From the NCBI RefSeq assembly GCF_040361435.1, contig NZ_APNL01000018.1:1-64000 (forward strand): DNA of 64,000 nt, given 5' to 3'. The DNA comes from Salinisphaera sp002433465 (GTDB lineage Bacteria; Pseudomonadota; Gammaproteobacteria; Nevskiales; Salinisphaeraceae). Position numbers and translations under genes: made by a program. Under the pieces are notes generated by a model. That model was not told the DNA's origin. It did not search any database and saw nothing but the letters and a program-made list of their open reading frames with translations. Shown here piece after piece: positions 1 through 9,137 of the stretch (position 1 is its first letter; each line of letters begins with the position of its first letter).

Positions 1-119
1 GTAATGTGCGATGAACCTTTTTTTATGCGTGCGCGGGTGGCGGAGTCGCGTGCCGTGTGCCCGCAAAAGACGATGCGGTATGCTTGGCGGGTTTAATTGC
101 CAGCCGAGCTTGCCTGCCG

Positions 120-773
120 ATGCGACAGGACCCGTTTGCCGTTTCCAGCGTGCCGCCGATGATCAAATGGCTCTTGATCGCGAACGGGCTGGGTTTTTTG
201 TTGCTGATGTATGCGCATGAGCCGGTCATGCAGTATTTCGCACTGTGGCCTTTCGGCGACTATCCGGTGCGTACGTCAGCGGGGGTAGGCAGCGTTGGCT
301 TTCAAATCTGGCAACTGCTGACCTACGGTTTTCTGCACGGCGGTTTTGGTCATCTGTTCTTCAACATGTTCGGCCTGTGGATGTTCGGCCGCGTGATCGA
401 ACAGGTCTGGGGCGGCCAGCGCTTTCTGATCTATTACCTGGTTTGTGTCGTCGGCGCCGGCATCACCCAGGTTTTGACGCTGGCGGTGATGTCGCCGGGG
501 CAGCCGGTGCCCACGGTGGGCGCCTCGGGCGGCTTGTTCGGCGTGTTGCTGGCTTTCGGCATGATGTTTCCGAACGCCCGGGTGATGCTGCTCATCCCGC
601 CGATTCCAATGACGGCGAAATGGCTGGTGATCGGTTACGGCGCAATGGAACTGTTCTTTGGCGTGACCGGCACCCAGGCCGGCGTCGCCCATTTCGCGCA
701 TCTGGGCGGTATGGCGTTCGGCTTCGGGCTGATCACCTACTGGCGCAAGCAGGGCGGTGGCCCGCGTATCTGA
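120..773 (+). CDS. Rhomboid family intramembrane serine protease
   Basis: Predicted inner-membrane protease of 217 aa that would cleave substrate helices within the bilayer. About six hydrophobic segments are visible. Family motifs seen: a GHLFFNM loop motif after the first helices, GASGG with the presumed catalytic Ser136, and AHLGG with the presumed catalytic His194, giving the Ser-His dyad. The frame stays open upstream to a GTG at 57, but the ATG at 120 starts just before the first helix and matches the usual family N-terminus better. The physiological substrate cannot be inferred. The gene stands alone; the next gene starts 350 bp downstream. Confidence 0.9.
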   Translation: MRQDPFAVSSVPPMIKWLLIANGLGFLLLMYAHEPVMQYFALWPFGDYPVRTSAGVGSVGFQIWQLLTYGFLHGGFGHLFFNMFGLWMFGRVIEQVWGGQRFLIYYLVCVVGAGITQVLTLAVMSPGQPVPTVGASGGLFGVLLAFGMMFPNARVMLLIPPIPMTAKWLVIGYGAMELFFGVTGTQAGVAHFAHLGGMAFGFGLITYWRKQGGGPRI

Positions 774-1123
774 CGCCGCGCTGGCCGTGCTTATCGGCCC
801 GGCATGAAAGTGGATGTTTTCCGGCTTGATAAATTGCCTGCAAGAAAGCACGCGCGCCACCGCCGACGGCGGCGAGGCGATCGGCAAACAGGCCACCACC
901 GGGTGCCCGCCCGGTCAGCTTTTCTGGTTCAGGCATTAATGATGTCCGTGCTCGCGAGCACATCAACCGTTGGTCGACTTTTCGCGGGCCGGATTTTGCG
1001 GCAATCTGGCGGGATCGGCGCTTTTGCGTGATTGTGCAACGCGGTACGGGCCGAACATAACAAATTCATAAGCAGGCAAACGGCCGGCTCGTCTAACGAG
1101 CCGCGGCCGAGCAAAGGGGAGCC
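774..1123. other. Intergenic region with weak hairpin and 14-bp palindrome
   Basis: No convincing gene is seen in this 350-bp stretch. A 6-bp stem (898-903 with 910-915) followed by TTTT at 919-922 could be a weak terminator for the rhomboid gene. A perfect 14-bp palindrome, GTGCTCGCGAGCAC, lies at 948-961, about 160 bp before the TRAP binding-protein gene, and could be an operator. A small 7-bp hairpin (1086-1092 with 1096-1102) immediately precedes the AAGGGGA ribosome binding site at 1114-1120 and may shape the leader of that gene. Confidence 0.35.
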
Positions 1124-2215
1124 ATGAGCATCAAACGTCGTCAGTTTCTAACCGGCGCGGCCGGCGCTGTTGCGGCCGCGAGTACCGTCTTTTCGCCCAT
1201 GACGATCGCGCGCAACAAGAAGTATCGCCTGGGCATGGTCACGTCCTGGCCGTCCTCGATCGATACGCTCTACGGCACCGCCGAGTACATCGGTCGTTCC
1301 ATCGAATACGCCACCGACGGCGATGTGGAGGTCGAGGTGTTTGCCGCCGGCGAACAGGTGGGCGGACTGGAAGTATTCGACGCTGTTTCCAGTGGCGCCT
1401 TTGCCATGGGGCATACGGCCTCCTATTACTACATCGGCCAGGATCCGACCCATGCGTTTTTCACCTCCATGCCGTTCGGCCTGACCGGCCAGCAGCAGAA
1501 CGCCTGGATCGAGGAAGGCGGCGGTGGCGACCTCTGGAACGAGCTCAACGCCCGCAGCAACATGGTGGCATTCCTGGCGGGCAATACGGGCGGTCAGACC
1601 GGCGGCTGGTTCAATAAGGAAATTAACTCGCCTGCGGACCTCAAGGGCCTGAAAATGCGTTTTCCCGGCGTGGGCGGGCAAGTCATGGCCCGCGCGGGCG
1701 TCAATATCCAGAATCTGCCGGGCGGCCAGGTCTATTTCGCGCTCGAGCGCGGCGTGATCGACGCGGCCGACTGGGTCAGCCCCTATGACGACGAAATCCT
1801 GCAGCTGCACAAGGCGGCCAAGTACTACTACATGCCCAGCTGGGCCGAGCCCGGCGCCACCCTCGGCCTGTACGTGAACAACGATATCTTCAAGGACCTG
1901 CCCAAGGATATTCGCGAGACGATCCCGGTGGCTGCCAAAGCCGCCAACGAACGCATGTTTGCCCAGTACATGGCCCGCAACGGGCCGGCGCTCAAGCGCC
2001 TGATCGCCGGCGGTGCCCAGGTGCGTACCTTCCCCTCCGACGTGCTCGACGTGCTCAAGGGCTATACCGACGAAATCCAGCAGGAGCATGCCGACAAGAA
2101 CAAGCTCTACGCCAAGGTCTACGATCAGTGGCAGGGCTTTCGCGACGAGGTGCGGGCCTGGACCGACGTCAGCGAGTACAACTTCCTGCGCTATATCAAT
2201 GGCGATCTGAGCTAG
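1124..2215 (+). CDS. TRAP transporter substrate-binding protein (DctP/TakP-like)
   Basis: Periplasmic binding protein of 363 aa for a tripartite ATP-independent transporter. The N-terminus carries a Tat-type signal (R5-R6-Q-F-L, then an Ala-rich hydrophobic stretch). The body has the family pattern of the mannitol/chloroaromatic and 2-oxo-acid branch: a GGQVYFALERGVIDAADWVSP segment, then YYYMPSW and EPG, residues that in this branch help form the carboxylate pocket. The ligand is likely an organic acid; which one is not readable. A good RBS precedes the ATG. Its likely membrane partners are the DctQ and DctM genes at 4731-5303 and 3317-4687, which lie on the other strand, an unusual arrangement. 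Confidence 0.88.
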   Translation: MSIKRRQFLTGAAGAVAAASTVFSPMTIARNKKYRLGMVTSWPSSIDTLYGTAEYIGRSIEYATDGDVEVEVFAAGEQVGGLEVFDAVSSGAFAMGHTASYYYIGQDPTHAFFTSMPFGLTGQQQNAWIEEGGGGDLWNELNARSNMVAFLAGNTGGQTGGWFNKEINSPADLKGLKMRFPGVGGQVMARAGVNIQNLPGGQVYFALERGVIDAADWVSPYDDEILQLHKAAKYYYMPSWAEPGATLGLYVNNDIFKDLPKDIRETIPVAAKAANERMFAQYMARNGPALKRLIAGGAQVRTFPSDVLDVLKGYTDEIQQEHADKNKLYAKVYDQWQGFRDEVRAWTDVSEYNFLRYINGDLS

Positions 2216-2252
2216 TACTGCCCGCCAGAGCCGTCAGTATCGGAATCATGTG

Positions 2253-2729
2253 ATGTCGGTAACGTTGCAATTACCCAACATCAGCGATCGTAATCTGGTG
2301 TTCGGCGTGTCGGAAACGAGAGAGATTTTTCTCTTTTTTTGGCCGTCACGCCGTTCCGCCATTCAGGGTTTGGCGATCAAGAATGAACACCGGCGATATG
2401 CGCAGGCACTTCTCATCGTTGCTATAGATGCGTCTTATACGGTGGGTTACGTTGAAATTTTGGTGAACACGTTATTCAGAAAGATGCCGCGGTTTAACGT
2501 GGGTCGCTTTGCTGCCGAGCTTGGACGCAGGTTTACGGCGCACTGGTGGAAACACGCGACTCGGGCAGATCTTCGTGATGCCCGAATATATGACACGGTG
2601 CGGGCGTCGATTGCGCTCAAGCAACGAGGTCGCTTTGAGCTACTGCTGAATTCTCTTGCGTCGGACGAGCTGGACAAATCGTACGTTGTTGTTCAAAGCG
2701 CGCCTACCACAGGCATTGCTTGGGTCTAA
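2253..2729 (+). CDS. Hypothetical protein, A/T-richer gene
   Basis: A 158-aa protein I do not recognise. It has no signal peptide; a moderately hydrophobic stretch near residues 50-70 is followed by a basic, helical C-terminal half. GTG at 2250 directly precedes the ATG and is an alternative start. Base composition is visibly richer in A/T than the flanking transport genes, and codon use differs, suggesting acquisition. It ends 4 bp before the ankyrin-repeat gene, so the two are probably co-transcribed. It might be part of a small accessory or toxin/immunity-type pair, but nothing in the sequence proves that. Confidence 0.55.
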   Translation: MSVTLQLPNISDRNLVFGVSETREIFLFFWPSRRSAIQGLAIKNEHRRYAQALLIVAIDASYTVGYVEILVNTLFRKMPRFNVGRFAAELGRRFTAHWWKHATRADLRDARIYDTVRASIALKQRGRFELLLNSLASDELDKSYVVVQSAPTTGIAWV

Positions 2730-2733
2730 CCCG

Positions 2734-3261
2734 ATGAAAAAAACAGTGGCGGGCATTTTCGTGTTTGTCGTCCTCTGCGGCGTTTTGGCCGCAGGTTCAC
2801 TCACCTACCATTTGTACAAGGCGTCGCCGGTCGAGCTGATCGTCTACATGCAGCCGGATGACTCTTCAGGCGTGCTGCGTTGGAGCGCTCGGCACGCGTT
2901 CTACGCCTTTCATCCGACCCCGGCTGAGGCTGCACAGCTCAGTGCCGAAGCGGGGGCCCGATACGCCGCAACGTTCCCGGTCCCGCAGCAGGCAGAAGCG
3001 TTGTTGAAGCACATGATTCGAAATGGTGTGGATATCAACAGTGTTGACCGCGCCAGCGGCTCGGGGCTCACTGCGTTGCACGCGGTTGCCCTGCGTGGCG
3101 ACGCGCAAGCGGTGAAGCTGTTGTTGGATGCCGGGGCGAATCCGGACGCCACGGATAGTGCAGGTCGCACGCCACTGCAGCTTATCCGTAAAGCACAGGC
3201 GAACGGCTCGAAGACGCGATTCGCTGAAGTGGAACGAGAGTTGAGCGCGGCCAACTCATAG
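2734..3261 (+). CDS. Ankyrin-repeat protein with N-terminal membrane anchor
   Basis: A 175-aa protein starting at ATG 2734 (MKKTVAGIF...). Residues about 5-27 form a single hydrophobic segment, either an uncleaved anchor or a signal peptide, placing the rest in the periplasm. Two ankyrin units are visible in the C-terminal half: G-L-T-A-L-H-A-V-A-L-R-G-D followed by A-V-K-L-L-L-D-A-G-A-N-P-D and a degenerate following unit starting G-R-T-P-L-Q. Ankyrin repeats bind proteins, so a partner is expected, perhaps the product of the gene 4 bp upstream. Composition is again A/T-richer than the surroundings. Function unknown. Confidence 0.75.
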   Translation: MKKTVAGIFVFVVLCGVLAAGSLTYHLYKASPVELIVYMQPDDSSGVLRWSARHAFYAFHPTPAEAAQLSAEAGARYAATFPVPQQAEALLKHMIRNGVDINSVDRASGSGLTALHAVALRGDAQAVKLLLDAGANPDATDSAGRTPLQLIRKAQANGSKTRFAEVERELSAANS

Positions 3262-3316
3262 CCCCTATGCCATGTTGCGCCGACCACAACCAGCAATTGC
3301 CGATTGTGCGTGTCTT

Positions 3317-4687
3317 TTACTGCACCGCGTTGCTGAGCTGCGGCAGCCAGAGCACGAGCTGCGGGAACAGCCACAGCAGTACGATCGCGAACAGCTGCAG
3401 GCAGATGAAGGGCACCACGCCGCGATAGATATCGACAGTACGGATCTCGGGCGGCGCTACGCCCTTGAGATAGAACAGCGCGAAGCCGAAGGGCGGGGTA
3501 AGGAACGAGGCCTGCAGATTGACTGCAATCAGGACCGCGAACCAGAGCGGGTCGATGCCCAGCTGGATGGCGATCGGGGTGATCACCGGCACCACGATAA
3601 AGCTGATCTCGATGAAGTCGACAAAGAAGCCCAGCACGAAGATGGTGAGCATCGTGAAGAACAGGAAGGCAAGCGCGCCGCCGGGTAGATCGAGCAGGAT
3701 TTCCTCGACCAGCTGCGGGCCGCCCAGCGATGCAAACACCATGGTGAACGCGGTCGCGCCCAGCAGAATGATGAAGACCATGGCCGTAAGTTTGACGGTC
3801 TGATCCATCACCGCGCGCAGGCTCTGCCAGTTCAGACGGCGGTTGATCGCAGCCAGCAATGTTGCGCCCAGAGCGCCCATGGCGCCGGCTTCGGTCGGCG
3901 TGGCAATACCGGCGAAGATCGTACCCAGCACGACAAGAATCAACGCCAACGGCGGCGCCATCATCACCAGCACGCGTCCGATAAGATGGCCGCGGCTGAT
4001 AGCGCGTTCGCTGGCAGGCAACGCCGGTGCGCGTTCCGGATGGCGCAGCGCCACGTAGATGATCCAGAGCACGAACAGGCCTGCCAGGAGGATGCCCGGG
4101 ATCAGTGCGCCCAGAAACAGATCGCCAATCGAGACCTGCATCTGATCGCCGAGGATGATCAGCACGATGCTGGGCGGCACGATCTGGCCGAGCGTGCCCG
4201 AAGCGGCGACCGTACCGGAGGCCAGACCCTTGTCGTAGTTGTACTTGAGCATCACCGGCAGGGCGAGTACGCCCATGGTGACCACCGAGGCGCCGACAAC
4301 GCCGGTCGACGCCGCCAGCAGGGTGCCGACCACCACCACGGAAATCGCCAGGCCGCCGCGTACGCGTCCGAACAGCAGGCCCATGGTCTGCAACAGGTCG
4401 GAGGCCAGGCGTGATTTTTCCAGCATCACGCCCATGAACACGAAGAACGGTACGGCGACCAGTTCGTAGTTGTCCATGATGTTGCCGAAGATACGCCCCG
4501 GCAGGATATTGAGCCGGGCCATGCGAAACGCGGGCTCCCACGGCAGGGCAATACCCATATCCGGGAGCATGTCGCTGCCGATGAGGGTGAACAGCACGGC
4601 CGTGCCGCCCAGCGTGAAGGCCACGGGATAGCCGATCAGCAACAGGCCGATCGCGGTCGCGAACATCCAGAGAGCGAGGTAATCCAC
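3317..4687 (-). CDS. TRAP transporter large permease (DctM family)
   Basis: Large membrane subunit, 456 aa with about 12 hydrophobic segments, that carries out ion-coupled uptake together with the small subunit and a binding protein. The hallmark segments are present, for example PFFVFMGVMLEKS, GTLGQIVPPSIVLI and the C-terminal LTPPFGFALFY. The open frame runs upstream to 4807 inside the small-subunit gene, but a GTG at 4687 (V-D-Y-L-A-L-W) gives the family's usual length and leaves 43 bp to the dctQ stop. It is second in a dctQ-dctM operon. The binding protein is probably the Tat-exported one at 1124-2215. Confidence 0.9.
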   Translation of the reverse strand: MDYLALWMFATAIGLLLIGYPVAFTLGGTAVLFTLIGSDMLPDMGIALPWEPAFRMARLNILPGRIFGNIMDNYELVAVPFFVFMGVMLEKSRLASDLLQTMGLLFGRVRGGLAISVVVVGTLLAASTGVVGASVVTMGVLALPVMLKYNYDKGLASGTVAASGTLGQIVPPSIVLIILGDQMQVSIGDLFLGALIPGILLAGLFVLWIIYVALRHPERAPALPASERAISRGHLIGRVLVMMAPPLALILVVLGTIFAGIATPTEAGAMGALGATLLAAINRRLNWQSLRAVMDQTVKLTAMVFIILLGATAFTMVFASLGGPQLVEEILLDLPGGALAFLFFTMLTIFVLGFFVDFIEISFIVVPVITPIAIQLGIDPLWFAVLIAVNLQASFLTPPFGFALFYLKGVAPPEIRTVDIYRGVVPFICLQLFAIVLLWLFPQLVLWLPQLSNAVQ

Positions 4688-4730
4688 GGTCAGAGCCTGT
4701 AGTCGGGGTATGCGCGCATGGACGGCTGGC

Positions 4731-5303
4731 CTAGAGGCCCTCGGTTTCCTGGGTGGCGCGGTGGGCTTCGTTCTCGGCGAAGCCGGGCTCGCGGGCCAGA
4801 TAGGCAATATTCTTGATCAGCTCGCTAATGCCCTGAAGGATGAGCATCGCGAACGCCACCAGCATGACGGTCTTGATCGGGTAGCGGGCCAGCCCGCCCG
4901 GGTTGGGGCTTTGTTCCATCACTGCCCAGGAGCGCTCGACATAGCCCAGGCAGAAATACAGCCCGAAAACGCAGAACGGCACCAGAAAGAACAGCGTGCC
5001 GAAGATATCGATCCACGCCCGGGCCCGTGGGCCCAGCCGGCTGTAGACGATATCCACACGCACATGGCCGTCTTCACGCAGTAGATAGGCTGCGCCCAAC
5101 AGGAAGATCAGATCGAAGGCATAGGTCTGCAGCTCGAGATACACGTTGGCCGACAACTGCACGCCGAGATACTGGCCCAGATAGCGGGTAATCACGTTAT
5201 AGGCGCCGAGCAGCACCATGGCGATGGTCAGCCACCACATCGTGCGACCGACAAACGTCGAGAAGCCGTCGATCGCGCGCGATACACCCAGCAGAATGTT
5301 CAC
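4731..5303 (-). CDS. TRAP transporter small permease (DctQ family)
   Basis: Small membrane subunit of 190 aa with four hydrophobic segments. It starts with GTG at 5303, supported by an AAGGAG ribosome binding site about 7 bp upstream. Typical DctQ features are the helix ending ...VITRYL, the R-E-D-G-H-V-R-V-D motif after the second helix, and a long helical C-terminus. It pairs with DctM encoded 43 bp downstream. The gene is first of its operon; nothing in the leader reveals the regulator. Confidence 0.88.
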   Translation of the reverse strand: MNILLGVSRAIDGFSTFVGRTMWWLTIAMVLLGAYNVITRYLGQYLGVQLSANVYLELQTYAFDLIFLLGAAYLLREDGHVRVDIVYSRLGPRARAWIDIFGTLFFLVPFCVFGLYFCLGYVERSWAVMEQSPNPGGLARYPIKTVMLVAFAMLILQGISELIKNIAYLAREPGFAENEAHRATQETEGL

Positions 5304-5444
5304 TTTGTCTCCTTACCGGGCATTCGGAAAAACCCGCGTCCAGCGCGCGCGGGCAGGGCAGCGATTCTAGCCGACCCCATGCGCAAAGCCCAAGCCGGGG
5401 CCGTACCTGGACGGGGTACTGAGCGAATACGGTAAAAGTCCCCG

Positions 5445-5476
5445 AAAAAAGCCCGGCGCGCTGTTGCGCACCGGGC
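5445..5476 (-). terminator. Rho-independent terminator after the acylase gene
   Basis: Read on the minus strand, an 11-bp GC-rich stem (5466-5476 with 5451-5461, one G:U pair) closes a 4-nt loop and is followed by six T's (5450-5445). It lies 12 bp past the stop of the acylase gene ending at 5488. Confidence 0.85.
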
Positions 5477-5487
5477 CATGTCACCGA

Positions 5488-8232
5488 CTATTGCGTGTCG
5501 ACGGTGGCTTCGATGGTTTCCGTTTCCAGATTGGGATCGGCGGCAATATCGGCCTGGCGATAAAGCAGCGGGCGGTAATTCTTGTTCGAATACCGCTGAT
5601 CCTGATCGGAGAAATGCGGTGAGGTCGCATCGTCCGACTGGCTGTAGCTGACTAGCCCATAGCCTTCGGGACCGGTGTCGCCAAAGCTGAGGCCAAAGTG
5701 CCAGCTGGTGCCGTAGCCGATCAGCCAGCCCTCGTTGGGCGTGCTCGACAGATCGCCGGTGCCGGGGATCGTGCCTGCCGGCGCATAGCGTGGATAGCGG
5801 GTTCCGTCTTCTACCGGGCTCGTATCCGGGCGCACGATATTGAAGCCGCCTTCCAGGTTCTGGTTGCCGTGCCATTCGATCGGGCTGCCCGACTTCGCCG
5901 GCGCGCCGTTAGGCCGAGTGCCGGCCGATTGCTGCACCTGCTGGACATCGCCGAGGCGTGCGGCATAGGCGATGTTCACCTGATCGAGCCGGTTCAGGCC
6001 GCGAGCCAGCGAGGCCAGCATCGGATCCTGGGCCGGATCACTGGGTGCGGCATTCGGCGTGCTCGGCGTGGTTTCCGGACTGGCCGGATCGAAGTCCACC
6101 GAGAACTGCGCCGGGAAGGTCGGGTTGTAGTCCGCCATGAACACGCGGAACACGTGGGCGCCGGTGCTGTTCACGTCGTAGACGCCGTCCCAGTTCGCCA
6201 GCGCAGCACAGCCCGCGGCAACCGAGCGGCTGCCCGAGCCGGTGTTGATGGCCGTATCGCCAGCGTTTGTACAGCGGGTGCGCAGTTCGTCGAGCAGGGT
6301 TTCGGCGTAGTAGGCGCGGTTGGAATACAGGGCCTTGATGATTTCCTCGCCGGTGAACTTGCCGTCGCTGCCTGCGGGGGCCACCGTTGACAGCCCGGGG
6401 TCGGTCGGATTCTCAAGCATCTTCAGGCCCATGCGCGTACGCGGCGAGAGAATGCTGTTGGTCTTGCCGTAGAGCGGCGAATAGCCGGTCAGGAAGGCAT
6501 CGGGATTGGTTGCCCAGTAGCTGTCGTTGGAGTTCTGGACATAGTCGCGGCGCTCGAGCTTGGGCGCGCCAGCATAGGGTACGCGGCCATCGCAGTCGCC
6601 CTCGATCCAGTCGTTGAGCGAACGGCTGCCGTCGAGCAGGGTCACGCCGGCGTCGAACAGGCCGGCTACGACCGGGTTGAAGTTTATCCGCGACTGAAAC
6701 GCCTGCAACGCGCCTTGGGATAGCTGCGGAACCGACGTGCCGTCGATATAGAAGGCCTGCCCGGAAGCGTCGGCATACATGGTGTTCACCCACAGCACGC
6801 TGCCGCAGGCCTGGAAGGGCTGCTTGAACTGGGTGAGGTTGGAGGCCCGGCCCATGTTCAGCCACTGGTCCACCACCTGGCGGGCGGTTTCGGTATTGGC
6901 GTCACGATAGGTCAGTGCCGATGCGCGGCCGGCGAACTCGCCGCCCCAGGCCGGTAGGTTTTCATTGATGACGTTGCCGGCGAGCATGGGGCCGTATTCC
7001 GAGAAATAGAACTCGCGCTGCAAAGTGGTGGGGGTGGGCGAACCGTTGGCGACCTGGATCGACAGCGTCTTCGACTCGATCTTTTTCGCCTCCCCGTCCT
7101 TGATATAGGTCATCCAGGTGGAATCGCTCGTATCCAGCGTCAGGTCATAAAGCGTGAAGTGCTGGGCCGTGGATACGGTATGGGTCCAGGCGATGTTTTC
7201 ATTGAAGCCGATCAATGGCACCACGATGCCGATCAGGCCGGCGCCGTTGACGTTGTAGACGCCCGGCACGGTGAGCTGCATCTGGTACAGGCGCCGATTG
7301 CCGGTATAGGGGAAATGCGGGTTCGCGAGCAATGCGCCCTTACCGTTTTCGGTCATTTCCGAGCCGATACCCCAGCCGTTGCTGGCCATGCCGCGATCGT
7401 TGAAGTCGGTCTTGGCGCCAATCGATTCCGGGGTGGCGGCACGCGCGAACCGGGCGAGCGCCTGAGCGTCGAAAGCGTCGGTCGATGCCGGATCGGCGCT
7501 GGCAAGGCTCGACGACGACTGGGCTGTTGTGGCCGCTTGGCCGGCCGGCCTCGGTCCCGGGTTCGTTTCTGGGGGCACGGCCAGGAAAATCGGCCCGCCG
7601 GTGAACTGATCGCCGCTCGCATAGAGCGCCACCAGCTGATAGTAGGCATAGACATCGGTCGCCGAGATCGGGCGTACCCAGGGTCCGCTGTTGCACTTGG
7701 CGGGCAGGTTCTGCCGGCCCGTGTCGTTTAGGTACTTGTTATAGCCGGCGGCAAAACCTCGCAGCATGGCCTGAGAGGGCGCCGAGAGTTCATCGAATTC
7801 GGCCTGGGCTTTTTCGTACAGCCCCAGCGCCTTGTAGCTGAAGTCGGTGATGATGTTGATGCCGATCGGCAGCTGTGGGCTGAGATTCTCGCCCGGCCCG
7901 TAATACATCGCCCGTTCGCCGCGCGCGCGCACGATCGAATCCGCGATGAGGCAGATATTGTCACGGGCCTGAACATAACCCGAGCCGAAGGCGACCGATT
8001 CGAGGTTGTCGGCGGTGATATGGGGTACGCCGCCGGTGGTGGTCTGTACCCTAGCCGACAGCTGGCCATCGGGCGCGCTGATCTGGCTGTCGCTCAGTGC
8101 GCTGGGCCCGGTATCGCGGTTATTGCTGCGGTCGTCGTCGCTGCTATCGGAGGAACAGCCGATCAGGCCAACGCCCAGGCACAGCGATACGCCGGCTGCG
8201 ACCAGCGGTCGCTTCCAAGCAAATGTTTTCAT
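5488..8232 (-). CDS. Penicillin/acyl-homoserine-lactone acylase family lipoprotein
   Basis: Large Ntn-hydrolase of 914 aa predicted to cleave an amide bond, such as an N-acyl-homoserine lactone, a beta-lactam side chain or another acyl amide. The N-terminus is a lipoprotein signal with lipobox L-I-G-C (Cys26) followed by an Asp/Ser-rich linker. The autoproteolysis and catalytic site is G-M-A-S-N-G-W, with Ser284 the expected N-terminal nucleophile of the beta chain after self-cleavage. The C-terminal region has the family's S-Y-S-Q-S-D and S-P-H-F-S-D-Q sequence. A GAGGGGAGA ribosome binding site precedes the ATG. It is longer than the common 780-850 aa. Quorum quenching is possible, but substrate class cannot be told from sequence. 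Confidence 0.85.
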   Translation of the reverse strand: MKTFAWKRPLVAAGVSLCLGVGLIGCSSDSSDDDRSNNRDTGPSALSDSQISAPDGQLSARVQTTTGGVPHITADNLESVAFGSGYVQARDNICLIADSIVRARGERAMYYGPGENLSPQLPIGINIITDFSYKALGLYEKAQAEFDELSAPSQAMLRGFAAGYNKYLNDTGRQNLPAKCNSGPWVRPISATDVYAYYQLVALYASGDQFTGGPIFLAVPPETNPGPRPAGQAATTAQSSSSLASADPASTDAFDAQALARFARAATPESIGAKTDFNDRGMASNGWGIGSEMTENGKGALLANPHFPYTGNRRLYQMQLTVPGVYNVNGAGLIGIVVPLIGFNENIAWTHTVSTAQHFTLYDLTLDTSDSTWMTYIKDGEAKKIESKTLSIQVANGSPTPTTLQREFYFSEYGPMLAGNVINENLPAWGGEFAGRASALTYRDANTETARQVVDQWLNMGRASNLTQFKQPFQACGSVLWVNTMYADASGQAFYIDGTSVPQLSQGALQAFQSRINFNPVVAGLFDAGVTLLDGSRSLNDWIEGDCDGRVPYAGAPKLERRDYVQNSNDSYWATNPDAFLTGYSPLYGKTNSILSPRTRMGLKMLENPTDPGLSTVAPAGSDGKFTGEEIIKALYSNRAYYAETLLDELRTRCTNAGDTAINTGSGSRSVAAGCAALANWDGVYDVNSTGAHVFRVFMADYNPTFPAQFSVDFDPASPETTPSTPNAAPSDPAQDPMLASLARGLNRLDQVNIAYAARLGDVQQVQQSAGTRPNGAPAKSGSPIEWHGNQNLEGGFNIVRPDTSPVEDGTRYPRYAPAGTIPGTGDLSSTPNEGWLIGYGTSWHFGLSFGDTGPEGYGLVSYSQSDDATSPHFSDQDQRYSNKNYRPLLYRQADIAADPNLETETIEATVDTQ

Positions 8233-8290
8233 GGTCTCCCCTCGAATTATCGATTTTGTTTATAACCCGGACCGATGCCTAGGCTGCGCT

Positions 8291-8302
8291 GAACGGCCGT
8301 TC
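8291..8302. promoter_or_regulatory. 12-bp palindrome in divergent promoter region
   Basis: GAACGGCCGTTC is a perfect palindrome in the 200-bp region between the divergent acylase (starting 8232, minus) and small lipoprotein (starting 8435, plus) genes. It is placed where an operator controlling the acylase could sit, about 60 bp upstream of its start codon. A TATATT box at about 8422 may be the -10 element of the plus-strand gene. No regulator family can be assigned. Confidence 0.35.
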
Positions 8303-8434
8303 GGTCGTGAGTCGATCATAGCTCGACGGTTCGCGTTTTGCACGGTCGGCACGCGCGCGACCTGTGGGCCGGGCCGGGTGAAATATCGTTGAATGTTTGC
8401 ATCCGCCGGGACCAATCGGCGCTATATTGACGCT

Positions 8435-8935
8435 ATGAACACGAGATTACTGTCGATCATCCTCTGCAGCACGCTCCTGGCCGCCTGTGCCAGCGGTCCG
8501 GCCTATCGCGCCGCGCCCACGGCCGATGGCTACGGCTATCGCGATACGCAGCTGACCGCCGATCGTTATCGCGTGAGTTTTTCCGGCGACTACGGCATGG
8601 CACGCGAAACGGTCGAGAATTTTGCCCTGTTCCGGGCCGCGGACTTGGCCGTCGACCACGGCGCGACGCGTTTTCGTATCGTCTCGCGTGATACCTCCCC
8701 GGTCACCAGCAACTACGGCGGCGGGCCGAGCACGAGCATCGGTTATGGCTGGGGCTACCCGGCCTGGGGCACGAGCATCGGGTATTCGACCGGCGGTTCG
8801 AGCCGTACGCGCTATGAGGCGGTGCTCGAAATCCAGCTCGGTGATGAAGTGCCCGAGCAGGGCGCCGAGGTCTACGACGCGAACGAGCTCAAGCGCAATC
8901 TTTCGGCCGCGGTCGCAGCCGGCGAGCAGCGCTAG
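8435..8935 (+). CDS. CC0125/CC1285-family small lipoprotein
   Basis: A 166-aa protein with a lipoprotein signal (lipobox L-A-A-C, Cys18). The mature part begins with the recognisable family pattern Y-G-Y-R-D-T-Q-L-T-A-D-R-Y-R-V-S-F-S-G, then R-E-T-V-E-N-F-A-L-F-R-A-A-D, and continues with a Gly/Ser/Tyr-rich low-complexity stretch. Such proteins are widespread outer-membrane lipoproteins of unknown role in proteobacteria. ATG at 8435 is chosen over an upstream in-frame start at 8393 because it places the signal peptide at the N-terminus. Confidence 0.8.
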   Translation: MNTRLLSIILCSTLLAACASGPAYRAAPTADGYGYRDTQLTADRYRVSFSGDYGMARETVENFALFRAADLAVDHGATRFRIVSRDTSPVTSNYGGGPSTSIGYGWGYPAWGTSIGYSTGGSSRTRYEAVLEIQLGDEVPEQGAEVYDANELKRNLSAAVAAGEQR

Positions 8936-9068
8936 TCACGCCAATCGATCGGGCGGGCGCCGCTGGCCGCTTTGATCCGACCGTTGCGGCTCTGGGTTGT
9001 CTGTCCGAACTGGCGTGCGAGCCGTGAGCTGCACGGTAAGTTGCAGCTATCGATTCCCGGGCGCTGAA

Positions 9069-9088
9069 CACCACGAATCGTCGTGGTG
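9069..9088. terminator. Hairpin between convergent lipoprotein and tonB genes
   Basis: An 8-bp stem, CACCACGA with TCGTGGTG, closes an ATCG loop in the 200-bp space between two convergent genes. There is no T-tract on either side, so a role as a bidirectional terminator is only suggestive. Confidence 0.35.
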
Positions 9089-9137
9089 GTCTTTGTGGCC
9101 GTTGCGGTCTGGCCTCTGATCGCTGCGGCGACAGCGC

